DNA of 64,000 nt from JBFIHF01 sp964411125 (GTDB lineage: Bacteria; Myxococcota_A; Bradymonadia; Bradymonadales; Bradymonadaceae). A model generated the notes under the pieces. That model saw only the letters and a list, made by a program, of their open reading frames with translations. It did no database searches and had not been told where the DNA came from. The stretch covers positions 1-64,000 of the forward strand of contig CAYPJU010000018.1 of NCBI GenBank assembly GCA_964411125.1, given 5' to 3'. Positions 53,299 through 62,306 of this stretch are shown one piece after another. Each line of letters begins with the position of its first letter. Positions within the stretch are counted from its first letter, which is position 1. The translations under genes and the position numbers were made by a program.

Positions 53299-54935
53299 TC
53301 GCCGGGCAAAATCACGCGGAGCGATACGGGTGAGGTCGCGAGATCCCGCAGCAGCATCGCGACGCGCTCCTGGGAGCCGTGCAGCCGCAGGGTCGCTCCC
53401 GGTTCGCGTCCGACCGCGCGAATGACGTCGCAAGACGCGTCGCCTTCAATCTCGATCGGATCGGGGTGTCGACGATCGGAGGCGAAGTCGACAAAGAACG
53501 TCGTCCCACAGTCGATCGCCGAGACGTAGCCGACCGACCCGCGCAGCAGGTGCGCCATCGAATTGGCGATGTGAAGCCCCAGCCCGGCGCCCCCCGTCGA
53601 CTCCTCGTCCTGCTCGAACGCCTCGAAGACGCGATCGCGGATCGTCCGTGGGACGCCGGGCCCGTCGTCGTGGACCCAGAGGCGCACGACGTCGCCGCGG
53701 GCCGTCGCCCCGACCGTGACGACACCGCCTGCTCGGGTGTAGCGGATGGCATTGGCGAGGAAGTTGCCCACGACGTGGCGAAGAAGGTCCGGGTCGGTGC
53801 TGAGGGCGACCTCCTCTGTCGCGTCCTCGATCGTCACTCCGCGGGCGAGGGCGAGGCCCTGGTGGTCCTCCACCACGCCGTGGACGAAGTCGGGGAGCTG
53901 CACGTCGCGGGGGGAGACCCGGAGTTTTCCGACGGACAGCTTCTCGAAGTCGAGGACCTCGTCCACGAGCCGCTCGAGGCGCTCGGCGTTCCGGAGCGCG
54001 ATCTGCGCGAATCGCTTGGTCTCGTCGGGGATCGGTCCGGTCACCCCTTCCGCGATCAGGCTCAGCGAACCGACGATCGAGGTGAGGGGGGTGCGGAGTT
54101 CGTGATTCACCATCGACACGAACTGGGCCTTCATGCGGTCGAGGCGCTCGCGCTCGGTGACGTCGCGGAAGATCGAGTGAGTGCCGACCGCTCGCTCTTC
54201 CACGAAACGGCAAGACAGCGTTCCTTCCACCCATCGCTTCTGACCGTTCGCGGTGACGAACGTCGCGCGGATCGACTGGCGCTCCGGCCCCCCTTCGCAC
54301 CGAAACAACCCGACGAGGTGTTGGTGCTTCGATCCGAGGATCGATTCCATGCTCAGATCGAGCACCTGGTCCTCGGAGTACCCGAGGGTCCGCATCCAGG
54401 CGTCGTTGACGAAGACCAACCGTCCCTGGGCGTTCGTGGACTGGATGAGGTCGGTCGAGTTCTCGTAGAGCTCGCGGTAGAGCTGTTTGCTCTGCTTGAG
54501 CAGCGATTCGGTCGAACGCAAGCTCTCGGCCAGCCCGGGGAGCCCGCCGGCGTGCGCGCCTTCGCCTGTCGTGGGGGTCTCTATCCACGCATGCCCCACC
54601 CAGCGATCGTCGTCGAACAGCGGGATTCCGAGGCTCTCCACCCGGACCAGATCCCCGAAGCTGTCGCGATATTCGGCGACCGAGCGCGAGAATTGGCCGG
54701 GCGCGAGCGTGGGCCCTTCCTCACGAAGTGCGGCGAGCGCAGCACCGACGATGTCGTTGAGGTCGAGGCCGAGCATCGACAGAAAGGGCTCGTTGGCGGA
54801 GCAGACATCGAAGTCTGCCGTCGTCAACACGACCGGGAGAGGGAAGTCGACCGCTGCTTCTCGCAGTCGTGCGATGGGGAGGGGGCTGTCGCTCGACACG
54901 GCGTTCCATTTGGTGGTTGGTGAAAGATCCAGCAT
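53241..54935 (-). CDS. PAS sensor histidine kinase
   Basis: 564 residues, no membrane helix. Two PAS-type regions: ~25-130 (LPVVLTTADFDVCSANEPFL) and ~165-270 (ELYENSTDLIQSTNAQGRLVFVNDAW). HisKA with His278 in FVSMVNHELRTPLTS, then the ATPase: N-box NFLANAIRYTR, G1 VHDDGPGVP, and G2 STGGAGLGLHIANS. A further ~85 residues follow the ATPase, possibly another sensor. Divergent from the OmpR-type regulator gene across 39 bp, making a likely pair. Confidence 0.92.
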   Translation of the reverse strand: MLDLSPTTKWNAVSSDSPLPIARLREAAVDFPLPVVLTTADFDVCSANEPFLSMLGLDLNDIVGAALAALREEGPTLAPGQFSRSVAEYRDSFGDLVRVESLGIPLFDDDRWVGHAWIETPTTGEGAHAGGLPGLAESLRSTESLLKQSKQLYRELYENSTDLIQSTNAQGRLVFVNDAWMRTLGYSEDQVLDLSMESILGSKHQHLVGLFRCEGGPERQSIRATFVTANGQKRWVEGTLSCRFVEERAVGTHSIFRDVTERERLDRMKAQFVSMVNHELRTPLTSIVGSLSLIAEGVTGPIPDETKRFAQIALRNAERLERLVDEVLDFEKLSVGKLRVSPRDVQLPDFVHGVVEDHQGLALARGVTIEDATEEVALSTDPDLLRHVVGNFLANAIRYTRAGGVVTVGATARGDVVRLWVHDDGPGVPRTIRDRVFEAFEQDEESTGGAGLGLHIANSMAHLLRGSVGYVSAIDCGTTFFVDFASDRRHPDPIEIEGDASCDVIRAVGREPGATLRLHGSQERVAMLLRDLATSPVSLRVILPGDYSGVVPARAGLEFVPSDT

Positions 54936-54974
54936 AGTGAGGAGATACGACGAAGCAACGAAGAGGGTGACACC

Positions 54975-55673
54975 ATGCGAATCCTCGTGGTCGACGACGA
55001 CCCCGACGTGCTCGCGGTCGTGACGGCGACGCTCGCCGCACAGAAGTTCGACGTGGATACAGCGACGAGTGGGGAGAGCGCCGTGCGCAAGTTCGCCGAG
55101 GTCGACTACGACCTCGTGGTGCTCGACGTCATGATGGAGCGACGTGATGCCGGCCACACGACGCTGAGAGCGATACGAAGGCTCGATCGCGACGTGCCGG
55201 TGATCTTTCTCACTGCGCGGGCGACGGAGGTCGACGTGGTGGTCGGGTTGGAGCTCGGCGCGGACGACTACCTCGTCAAGCCGTTCCGAAGCCGCGAGCT
55301 CGTCGCGAGAGTTCACGCGGCGCTGCGCCGAAGCTTCCCCACGTCCGGCGAAGTCCGCGAAGAGGCCTGGGTGTTCGGCGAGCTGCAGGTCGATCCGGGA
55401 CGGCTCGAGATTCGAGGGCCCGGCGGAACTGAAGAGCTGTCACGAATCGAGTTCCTATTGGTCAAGGTCCTGGTGACCCACGCGGGGGTCCCGCTGAGCC
55501 GCGAGCGCATCGCACGCGAGGTCTACGGGGACGCCGACGAGGTCAACGACCGTACGATCGACAGCCACATCCGTCGGTTGCGCGCGAAGATCGCCACCGT
55601 GGGGGAAGACCCGATCGAGACGGTGCGCGGGGTCGGCTACCGCATCGAAGCGATCCCCGAAGCAGACGGGTGA
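54975..55673 (+). CDS. OmpR-type response regulator
   Basis: 232 residues. REC: VDDDPD at 6-11, phosphosite Asp51 in LVVLDVMM, Lys102 in YLVKPF. The loop after Asp51 reads MERRDAGHTTLRAIR and lacks the usual Pro/Gly. The winged helix is standard: RIEFLLVKVLVTHAGVPLSRE, IDSHIRRLRAKI and TVRGVGYRI. Start at the ATG after a 39-nt divergent spacer with the histidine kinase, its presumed partner. Target genes unknown. Confidence 0.93.
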   Translation: MRILVVDDDPDVLAVVTATLAAQKFDVDTATSGESAVRKFAEVDYDLVVLDVMMERRDAGHTTLRAIRRLDRDVPVIFLTARATEVDVVVGLELGADDYLVKPFRSRELVARVHAALRRSFPTSGEVREEAWVFGELQVDPGRLEIRGPGGTEELSRIEFLLVKVLVTHAGVPLSRERIAREVYGDADEVNDRTIDSHIRRLRAKIATVGEDPIETVRGVGYRIEAIPEADG

Positions 55674-55756
55674 CCTCCCCCGATTCTTTGCGAAGAGTCT
55701 CGTTGGCAACCCCGTGAGCAACGACGATGATGGGGCGACCCAGCGTGAGGTGAACT

Positions 55757-56485
55757 GTGCCATCGTTTCGACCATCGGAAGACACCGAGATTCACTGGTA
55801 CGAGGACGGAGACCCCGACGGGTTCCCACTGCTCTGCATCGCCCCGGGCGGAATGCGGTCGGCGGCCGAGAAGTGGACGGCGATGCCGTGGAACCCCAAG
55901 ACCGAGCTGGAACATTTTCGAATCATCGAGATGGATCAGCGGAACGCCGGCGCATCCGTCGCGCCCGTTCGCGCTGGCGACGGCTGGCACGTCTACCGAG
56001 ACGACCAGTTGGCGTTGCTCGATCACCTCGGCATCCAGGAGTGCCACGTGCTGGGGATGTGCATCGGTGGACCGTACGTCTTCGGGCTTCTCAAGGCCGC
56101 TCCGGACCGGTTTCGCGCCGCGGTAGTGCTGCAGCCGGTCGGCATCGACGAAAACAGAGAAGCGCTGGAGGCGATGTTCGACGCGTGGCGAGACGACATC
56201 GCGGAGGTCCACCCCGAAGCGGACGACGCGGTCTGGGACGCTTTTCGAGCGGCGATGTGGGGCGGTGATTTCGTCCTCACGGCGACCGCCGAAGAGTTGG
56301 CCGCGATCTCGACACCGACGCTGGTGCTGATGGGCAACGACCTCTATCACCCCGAGTCGATCTCGCGGGCGGTCGTGGACGCGATGCCGAACGCGACGCT
56401 GGTGGAGCGATGGAAAGCACCGGGGCTCGTCGAGTCGACCACCCACCGCGTGCGCGAGTTCCTCGCCGAGCAGACCCCGGACTGA
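55757..56485 (+). CDS. Alpha/beta hydrolase with Cys nucleophile
   Basis: 242 residues from a GTG behind GAGGTG. HIGH-type start TEIHWYEDGDPDGFPLLCIAPGG, nucleophile elbow GMCIGG with Cys in place of Ser, Asp in LMGNDLYHPE and a possible His in STTHRVREFL. A Cys-His-Asp triad occurs in dienelactone hydrolase and some esterases. Substrate unknown. It stands alone after the response regulator. Confidence 0.82.
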   Translation: MPSFRPSEDTEIHWYEDGDPDGFPLLCIAPGGMRSAAEKWTAMPWNPKTELEHFRIIEMDQRNAGASVAPVRAGDGWHVYRDDQLALLDHLGIQECHVLGMCIGGPYVFGLLKAAPDRFRAAVVLQPVGIDENREALEAMFDAWRDDIAEVHPEADDAVWDAFRAAMWGGDFVLTATAEELAAISTPTLVLMGNDLYHPESISRAVVDAMPNATLVERWKAPGLVESTTHRVREFLAEQTPD

Positions 56486-56594
56486 CCTCCGGCCGGATTT
56501 TCTGCTCGGCCTCGTCGTATCCTGCGAGCGAGCCTCGTGAATCGGGACGAGCAGTCGTGTAGCGTTACGACGAACCCTTCACGTGGACGATCCG

Positions 56595-57449
56595 ATGCGA
56601 CTCGACCGCCGAGCAACTCTCGTCATAACCCTCTTCGTCTCCATCGCCTTGTCGGGGTGCACCGCCACGGCAGCCAAGGACGGTGACGCGGGGGCGGACC
56701 TGGGCGCAGAGACCTCCGTGGACGCGGGCAGCGATGCGCAAGCCCCGGACAGCGCGACCCAGGAGTGTGACGCGCCATCCCCCGGCTGCGGAGAGTGCCA
56801 GGCGCCGGTCTGTGAAGCGGGGAGTTGGACCTGTGTCGGAACCCCTTGCGAGAACCCGCTCGATTGCGACGAACCGGCGCCGGATTGCAGCGTCTTGTGC
56901 GAAGGGGGCGGGCAGGCTCTCTGTGACGAAGGAGAGTGGGTTTGCAACGATTTCGACGGCTACGAGTGCGACACGCCGATGTGCTCGACCAGCTCCACCA
57001 GCACGCTCTCGGGCGTCAGTATCGAGATCGGCTCCGACCGTTGCATCTGGACCCTCGCCGAGGTGGCTGCAGGGATCGAGATTCCGTACACGGTGCGAAT
57101 CACCGATGCCCGGACGATCGAGCCCGCTTCGCAGCAAAACGGTTGTGACGAGCCGGGGGAGAGCGGCCTTCGGCTGCGCGAGAGCGTCGCGGGCGACGGT
57201 CAGGCGTACTGCATCTGCGACGTCGGGCTCTGCGACGATCAACCCATCTCGGTCGACCTCGTACCCGGTGAGTACCAGCTCGCGTTCGCGTGGGACGGGG
57301 TGAACTGGGGAGGACCGTCGGACACCGGAAACCCGAAGGGGGAACCCTTCCCCGCCGGTCGATACACCGTGGAAGTGCGCGGTATCGGGGAAGCGGACGG
57401 CCAAGAATACGAGGTCGTCGCCACCTCGGAGATCATCCTCACGAATTGA
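56595..57449 (+). CDS. Cys-rich lipoprotein
   Basis: 284 residues. Signal ATLVITLFVSIALSGC. A repeated Asp/Ala/Gly linker (DGDAGADLGAETSVDAGSDA) precedes about 18 Cys, most of them in 60-130 (ECDAPSPGCGECQAP, EAGSWTCVGTPC, DCSVLCEGGGQALCD). The last ~120 residues are beta-rich (SVDLVPGEYQLAFAWDGV). The Cys part resembles small EGF-like or tandem knotted modules. Family not known. The start could be GTG at 56583. Confidence 0.75.
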   Translation: MRLDRRATLVITLFVSIALSGCTATAAKDGDAGADLGAETSVDAGSDAQAPDSATQECDAPSPGCGECQAPVCEAGSWTCVGTPCENPLDCDEPAPDCSVLCEGGGQALCDEGEWVCNDFDGYECDTPMCSTSSTSTLSGVSIEIGSDRCIWTLAEVAAGIEIPYTVRITDARTIEPASQQNGCDEPGESGLRLRESVAGDGQAYCICDVGLCDDQPISVDLVPGEYQLAFAWDGVNWGGPSDTGNPKGEPFPAGRYTVEVRGIGEADGQEYEVVATSEIILTN

Positions 57450-57476
57450 CGTCGAGCGCTGGCTCGCGGACAGCCG

Positions 57477-59003
57477 TCAGTCGCACGCCGGTATCTCGCC
57501 CTGCGGACAGGGGGGCAACGATGCCCCGGAGAGGAGCGCATCGCCCCAGGCCCAGGCGTACCCTCCCGCTTCGAGGGTGATGTCGATGTTGTTCGCTCCA
57601 CTCCAGAGGCAGCCGTGGGGCTTCTTGCCGTTGTCGGCCAACCATTCGTAGAGACACGCCTGCTCCTGGGGGTTCGGGCGTTCCCCGCCGAGGGCGGTGA
57701 CGAAGAGGAGCTCGCCGCCGTCGGCGGCGGGGGGGACGACGTTCGCTGCCGTGCGGTCGACGAAAGCCTGGGCGGTCGCGTCGCAACTGCGGCCGTTGAG
57801 GCAGTCGACCACGTCCTGGCGAAATCCGGGTTCGATGAGCTGTCCGATCGTGTTCGGGGGCTGGTATTCGGCGGTCTCGGTAGCGAGCGTGACCGCCAGC
57901 TCGACGAAGCAGCGGGATTCGACGGCGTCGGCGACGTGGTCCCGGACGTCGGGATGGTAGACTTCGCGAACGCGGTCGGCGCCGAAGAGATTGTAGTAGT
58001 CGGTGTAGGCGATGGTCGCCGTGACCGCGCGGGTCACCCCGACGCCGTCGACGAGCGGCAGGATGCCACCGGCACGCAGCAGTTCTGCGTACGACTGGCG
58101 AGGGTAGGTCGTGGCGAACCCGATCGCGCCGACGAGGTCGACGTCAGGCGCGTACTCGTCGGCCAGCGCTTGCATCGCGTAGGCACCGTGCGCGCCGAGG
58201 CCTGCTCCGACGGACATCGTGGTTCCGTCGGTGACGTCGTCGTCGAAGAACCAGCGTGCGGCGACCGCCGCGTCCAACCCGCTGTGGGCGAGGTCGAGGG
58301 TGTTGGCGGCCCCCATCACACCGACGGTGCCGAGCCCCGCCTGGTCGACGGCGACCGTCGGATACCCGTTCCCCACCCACGGCAGGACGACGGAGTTCAT
58401 CGCGGAGAGAAGATCGTCGCGGCGCGAAGGGGCGCAATCGTCGGGGACGGCGAGGCCCGCATGATGGGCGACGACGACCCCGTTCTTGGGCGCCACGTCG
58501 GGGATGTAGACGACCATCGTGGCGACGCCGAACGCTCCGGTCGCGCGCTTCGTGCGGTAAGCGACGACGTAGGAAGTGTAGCCGTTGTCGGTCGTCACGC
58601 CTTCGATGGGGCCGACGCGGTTCGAGACCTGTTGGGCGGACGCGGTCTCGGACTCGGCGCACGCGAGCACGGCGCCGGTCGGACCGGCGGAAACCGGCGT
58701 CGCGTAGACCTCGTCGAGCGTCGCGTCGCACTCGATGCGTCGAGGGCCATCCGGGTTGGGCGTGTCGGGGAAGTTTGCCGAGCCACCATCGGGTACCGTC
58801 GTCGTCCCAGCGTCGTTGGGAACCGCGACGTCGTCGCCCGCGCCGCCGGCGTCACTGGAGGCGTCTCCATCGCTCCCGATGTCGACGGGCGTCCCGTTCT
58901 CGCCGAGGTCGAACCCCGCGTTGTTGCCGCCCCCTTTTCCAGGCTCCTCGCTGCACCCGACGAGCGCTGCCACGCAGACCAGCCCCACCGTCAATCGTCT
59001 CAT
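57477..59003 (-). CDS. Lipase-like alpha/beta hydrolase lipoprotein, nucleophile lost
   Basis: 508 residues. Signal RRLTVGLVCVAALVGC and an Asp/Gly/Ala linker of ~65 residues. The rest resembles secretory lipases: GVVVAHHAGLAVPDDC, GYPTVAVDQAGLGT. The elbow expected as GHSQGGHA reads GAGLGAHGAYA, so the Ser is replaced by Gly. Asp and His sites cannot be placed with confidence. It may bind lipids or esters rather than hydrolyse them. The family assignment is moderate. Confidence 0.75.
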   Translation of the reverse strand: MRRLTVGLVCVAALVGCSEEPGKGGGNNAGFDLGENGTPVDIGSDGDASSDAGGAGDDVAVPNDAGTTTVPDGGSANFPDTPNPDGPRRIECDATLDEVYATPVSAGPTGAVLACAESETASAQQVSNRVGPIEGVTTDNGYTSYVVAYRTKRATGAFGVATMVVYIPDVAPKNGVVVAHHAGLAVPDDCAPSRRDDLLSAMNSVVLPWVGNGYPTVAVDQAGLGTVGVMGAANTLDLAHSGLDAAVAARWFFDDDVTDGTTMSVGAGLGAHGAYAMQALADEYAPDVDLVGAIGFATTYPRQSYAELLRAGGILPLVDGVGVTRAVTATIAYTDYYNLFGADRVREVYHPDVRDHVADAVESRCFVELAVTLATETAEYQPPNTIGQLIEPGFRQDVVDCLNGRSCDATAQAFVDRTAANVVPPAADGGELLFVTALGGERPNPQEQACLYEWLADNGKKPHGCLWSGANNIDITLEAGGYAWAWGDALLSGASLPPCPQGEIPACD

Positions 59004-59166
59004 CGCTTCCACCACGGAAATGGGTCCATCTTCCCGTAGTGTAGTGGAAATTCCCGGCTTTTCTCCAGCGCTCTCGCTGCATTGTTCGGTTGGAGGGACG
59101 CTCGGGGTGGCGAGATTGAACCGGAAGCGGTCGGTCGCGCGATGCGTCGGCCGCAAGGAGGTTTCC

Positions 59167-59652
59167 ATGCTGCGAACGAACCAGACGATCCATCTCGCAG
59201 CCGCACTCGTCGCGGCGCTCGCCCTGTCCTGCAAGGGGAGCGGCGTCGACCGCGGCGGCGCGGAAAACCCGCCTCCACAGCAGCCGCCTTCGTCTACGTC
59301 GGGGACCGAACTTCCCGACGAAGCGGAAGGCCCCGCGCCGGATTGTAACGACGATCTCGACTGCCGCTGTGGAAAGCTCGGAGCCGAGGCGTGCGGGACC
59401 GATTCTTCGTGCGTCCTCGTGGAAGCCATGCCTCTGCGGCCCGCGAAGGGCTGCTGGGGTGAACGCGAAGTCGTGGGTTGTCGTTCCGCAGACGTCATGT
59501 GCGCGCAGGCTCTCACCTTCGCGATGGACGACGACGAACGCTGCTGGCTGTTCGAATCGGCCTGCGTTTCCCCCGGGTTCGAGCCCTCCCCCGAAGCCAC
59601 CGGCAAGTGCGCAGAAAGAGGCGAGAAACCCTGCGAACAACCCTCGGAGTGA
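59167..59652 (+). CDS. Cys-rich lipoprotein
   Basis: 161 residues. The strongest ribosome site in the window (AAGGAGG, 5 nt before the ATG). Signal LAAALVAALALSC, a Pro/Gln/Ser linker, then a domain of about 12 Cys (PDCNDDLDCRCGKLGAEACG, GCWGEREVVGCRSADVMC, DERCWLFESACV). I recognise no family. It is followed by the propeller lipoprotein 52 nt later in the same direction. Confidence 0.73.
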   Translation: MLRTNQTIHLAAALVAALALSCKGSGVDRGGAENPPPQQPPSSTSGTELPDEAEGPAPDCNDDLDCRCGKLGAEACGTDSSCVLVEAMPLRPAKGCWGEREVVGCRSADVMCAQALTFAMDDDERCWLFESACVSPGFEPSPEATGKCAERGEKPCEQPSE

Positions 59653-59704
59653 CATTCGCGTTGGGGGACCCGATTGCGGTATCGTCGGGTCATCGGAGGC
59701 GAAG

Positions 59705-61555
59705 ATGCGAACACTCGGATGCGCAATGGTGCTCGTTGCGACAGGCGTTGTCCTGTCTTGCGGCGGGGGAGTCGAGCAGAAGGGGGACGGCGGCTCTGCT
59801 TCGAACAACGGAACCGTCTCGAACAACGGGGTCGACAACAACGGGGTCGACAACAACGGCTGCGGGGACTCGGTCTGCCCGGGAGACTGTCTGGACGACG
59901 GATGGTGCTACGCAGACCGTCACTCTCAGGCTTTCTACCAGTCGATGTGGGTGAAGTCGGTCGACGAGATATGGCTCGCCGAGCAGTTCCAAATGGTCCG
60001 CGTCGGGTCCGGGACGACCTGGGAAGAGCGTCCGCTCCCCGAGCGGATGGAGATCCGCGACATCATCGGTCGGGGCGACGACGTCTTCGTGGCCACGCCC
60101 GATGCCGTCTGGCGTTGGAACGGCGCCGGCTGGGACCAGGAGACGGTCGTCGCCGAGCTTCCCGACGGCCGCGGCTTCACGTCGTTCGCGGCCGATCACA
60201 CCACCTCCGAAATCTTCCTCGGAAGTGACGCGGCGATCCTCGAGCGTCGAGACGGTGTCTGGCAGGTCCACGGTTGGGCGGAAGGACCACTGCGACGAAA
60301 CGTCGCCAATTGCGACGGGCAGCGATGGTTCCCGATCGAACACCCCGTGCAGTTCGCGGCACCGGATGCGCCACGCGCGCACGGGATTCCCGACTACAAT
60401 CTCTTCGGCATGTCCGGCCACCTCACGGATGGCACCCTGGTCGGAGGCGGGGAGCACGTCGTGATGTTCGACGACCAGGGCTGGTCGACCGTCCCGTCGC
60501 GTTTCCTGAACCGCGTGAAAGGGGTCGGCGGTACGGGGCCTCACGACGTCTGGCTCGTCGTGAGCACCGACGAGATCATGCACTACGACGGCACCTACTG
60601 GCGGAACCTCGGCGACTTCACCGCCGACCACCCGGTGGGCGTTCTCGGCTTGGAGCCAGGGGTGGGGCGCATGATCAGTCGCGACGGGAAGCTGACGACG
60701 ATCACCGGCGACGGATCGGTCGAGGACATCACCCCCGGACCAGGGTTGGCCGTCAACGAGGACCGACCAGTCCAAGTCGTCTCGGCGGGCGAGTTTTACG
60801 TCTCCACTGGAACCGCGGTGCATCGCTGGACGGAGGCGGTCGGGTGGAGCCGCGTCGCGAGCGAGCCGCGTGGGCTCGTGTCGATGTGGTTCGCGGCGCC
60901 CGATGACGGGTGGTTCGTCGCCGAGCGTGGTGACGTCGAGCGCACGGACGGAGCGACCTCCACGGGCGTCGATCTCCCGAACTGGGCGTCGGGAGTCGAG
61001 TGGACGACGGTCCGCGGCTCGTCGTCGTCGAACGTCTGGCTCGCTTCGGAATCCGTCGTTGCACAGTTCGACGGCACGAGCTGGACGCAGCACCCCGACT
61101 TCGCAGCGGGCGGGACGGGGGGAGTGGGGCGCACCCATCTCTCCGTCTCCGACGACTTCACGATTGCGTGGCGCGCACACGACGCGTTCCTCTGGGACGG
61201 GGCTTCGTGGAGCCCCGTCGGGCGGCGCTCGGGGCTCGGTGGCGTCGGCTGCGAGGGGGGCGAGTTGTTCACTGTCGGGGGGCACGAACTCGGTATGTTC
61301 GTAGGGTCCCCGGACAATCCTTCCATCGACGGCGAGTCGTTCCCGGAGTACTCGCTCTGGCGTTCGTGGATGACTTCGAAAGACGACGTCTGGGTGATCG
61401 GCCAGAACCAGACGGGGAGGGTCCGGAAGTTCGACGGCGACGGGTGGGCGGTGTCGCTGGCGAACCCCGGCCTGCAGCTCGCCGACATCGAGTTCCTCCC
61501 CGACGGCACCGGTTTCCTCCTCGGGACGACGGAGCTCCTCACGCGCGACCCCTGA
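59705..61555 (+). CDS. Beta-propeller lipoprotein
   Basis: 616 residues. GGAGG lies 5 nt before the ATG. Signal GCAMVLVATGVVLSC and an Asn/Gly linker with repeated NNG and VDNNG. The remainder is repeats with W/V-aromatic rhythm (DEIWLAEQFQMVRVGSGT, DDVFVATPDAVWRWNG, DVWVIGQNQTGRVRKF) consistent with a seven-bladed or larger propeller. No enzyme motif. Probably exposed at the cell surface. Known relatives are hypothetical. Confidence 0.78.
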   Translation: MRTLGCAMVLVATGVVLSCGGGVEQKGDGGSASNNGTVSNNGVDNNGVDNNGCGDSVCPGDCLDDGWCYADRHSQAFYQSMWVKSVDEIWLAEQFQMVRVGSGTTWEERPLPERMEIRDIIGRGDDVFVATPDAVWRWNGAGWDQETVVAELPDGRGFTSFAADHTTSEIFLGSDAAILERRDGVWQVHGWAEGPLRRNVANCDGQRWFPIEHPVQFAAPDAPRAHGIPDYNLFGMSGHLTDGTLVGGGEHVVMFDDQGWSTVPSRFLNRVKGVGGTGPHDVWLVVSTDEIMHYDGTYWRNLGDFTADHPVGVLGLEPGVGRMISRDGKLTTITGDGSVEDITPGPGLAVNEDRPVQVVSAGEFYVSTGTAVHRWTEAVGWSRVASEPRGLVSMWFAAPDDGWFVAERGDVERTDGATSTGVDLPNWASGVEWTTVRGSSSSNVWLASESVVAQFDGTSWTQHPDFAAGGTGGVGRTHLSVSDDFTIAWRAHDAFLWDGASWSPVGRRSGLGGVGCEGGELFTVGGHELGMFVGSPDNPSIDGESFPEYSLWRSWMTSKDDVWVIGQNQTGRVRKFDGDGWAVSLANPGLQLADIEFLPDGTGFLLGTTELLTRDP

Positions 61556-61616
61556 CTGCGGAATAGAAGGGGGCCCTCGGAGCGTTTTTCTCCTGCCTTC
61601 CAGGGAGGAGGAGCCG

Positions 61617-62237
61617 TTGGCTGTCACACCGAAACTGCTCACTGAGCGAACCGCGATTTTCGCGGCCGTGCTCGTCGGACTTCTGCTCGCTTCGGCATGG
61701 GCGGTTGTCGAGCTGTTGCCCGACCGGCCGCTGGTGCTTCCCGAAGAGATCGAGCTCGAGCCGACCCCGCCTCCCCGGCTGTCGACCGCTCCTCACGCCG
61801 AGCTCGATACGCCATTTCATCCCGGGGCACATCCGGACGACCCGCGTCGATGCGCAGAGCTGCGCGATGCGGTCGTCGCGACGTGGCTCGACTCGAAGGA
61901 CGCGGCTGCCGTCGCGAGCCTGATTGACGATTACATGTCCGAGAACTGCCCCAGCGCCGTCCACCAGGGAGACTGGCGGATCAACGCACAGATTCTCGGT
62001 GTCGGCACGGTCTTCGAGGCCGCCCGCGGGGAGATGCCGGCCGGTGCGGAGCCGGATCGGGCGACGCATCTGCAGGCCGTAGCCGCGTCGACGTTTGCGG
62101 TCATCAACCCGGAATCGATGTGCTTCGACGCGTTCGACTACGATCCCGCGGAGGCATCGCTCGATGAGGCAGGCCCGACCGCCCGGACGATCGAGCTCGA
62201 GGCGCTCGTCGAACGGTGCAAGGCCGCCTTCCGCTGA
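61617..62237 (+). CDS. Membrane-anchored protein, unknown
   Basis: 206 residues from a TTG behind GGAGGAGG. One membrane helix at ~13-33 (AIFAAVLVGLLLASAWAVVEL), then a Pro/Glu linker and an alpha-helical domain (DDPRRCAELRDAVVATWLDS, LVERCKAAFR) with about four Cys. Single-pass with the domain outside is likely. Followed by a kinase gene 69 nt later; partner role possible. Confidence 0.65.
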   Translation: MAVTPKLLTERTAIFAAVLVGLLLASAWAVVELLPDRPLVLPEEIELEPTPPPRLSTAPHAELDTPFHPGAHPDDPRRCAELRDAVVATWLDSKDAAAVASLIDDYMSENCPSAVHQGDWRINAQILGVGTVFEAARGEMPAGAEPDRATHLQAVAASTFAVINPESMCFDAFDYDPAEASLDEAGPTARTIELEALVERCKAAFR

Positions 62238-62306
62238 ACCGCGTCCCGCCTCTTCCCGCTGCCTTCCACGCTGGCGCCCCCCGCCTCCGGGACGTACGCT
62301 TCCCCC

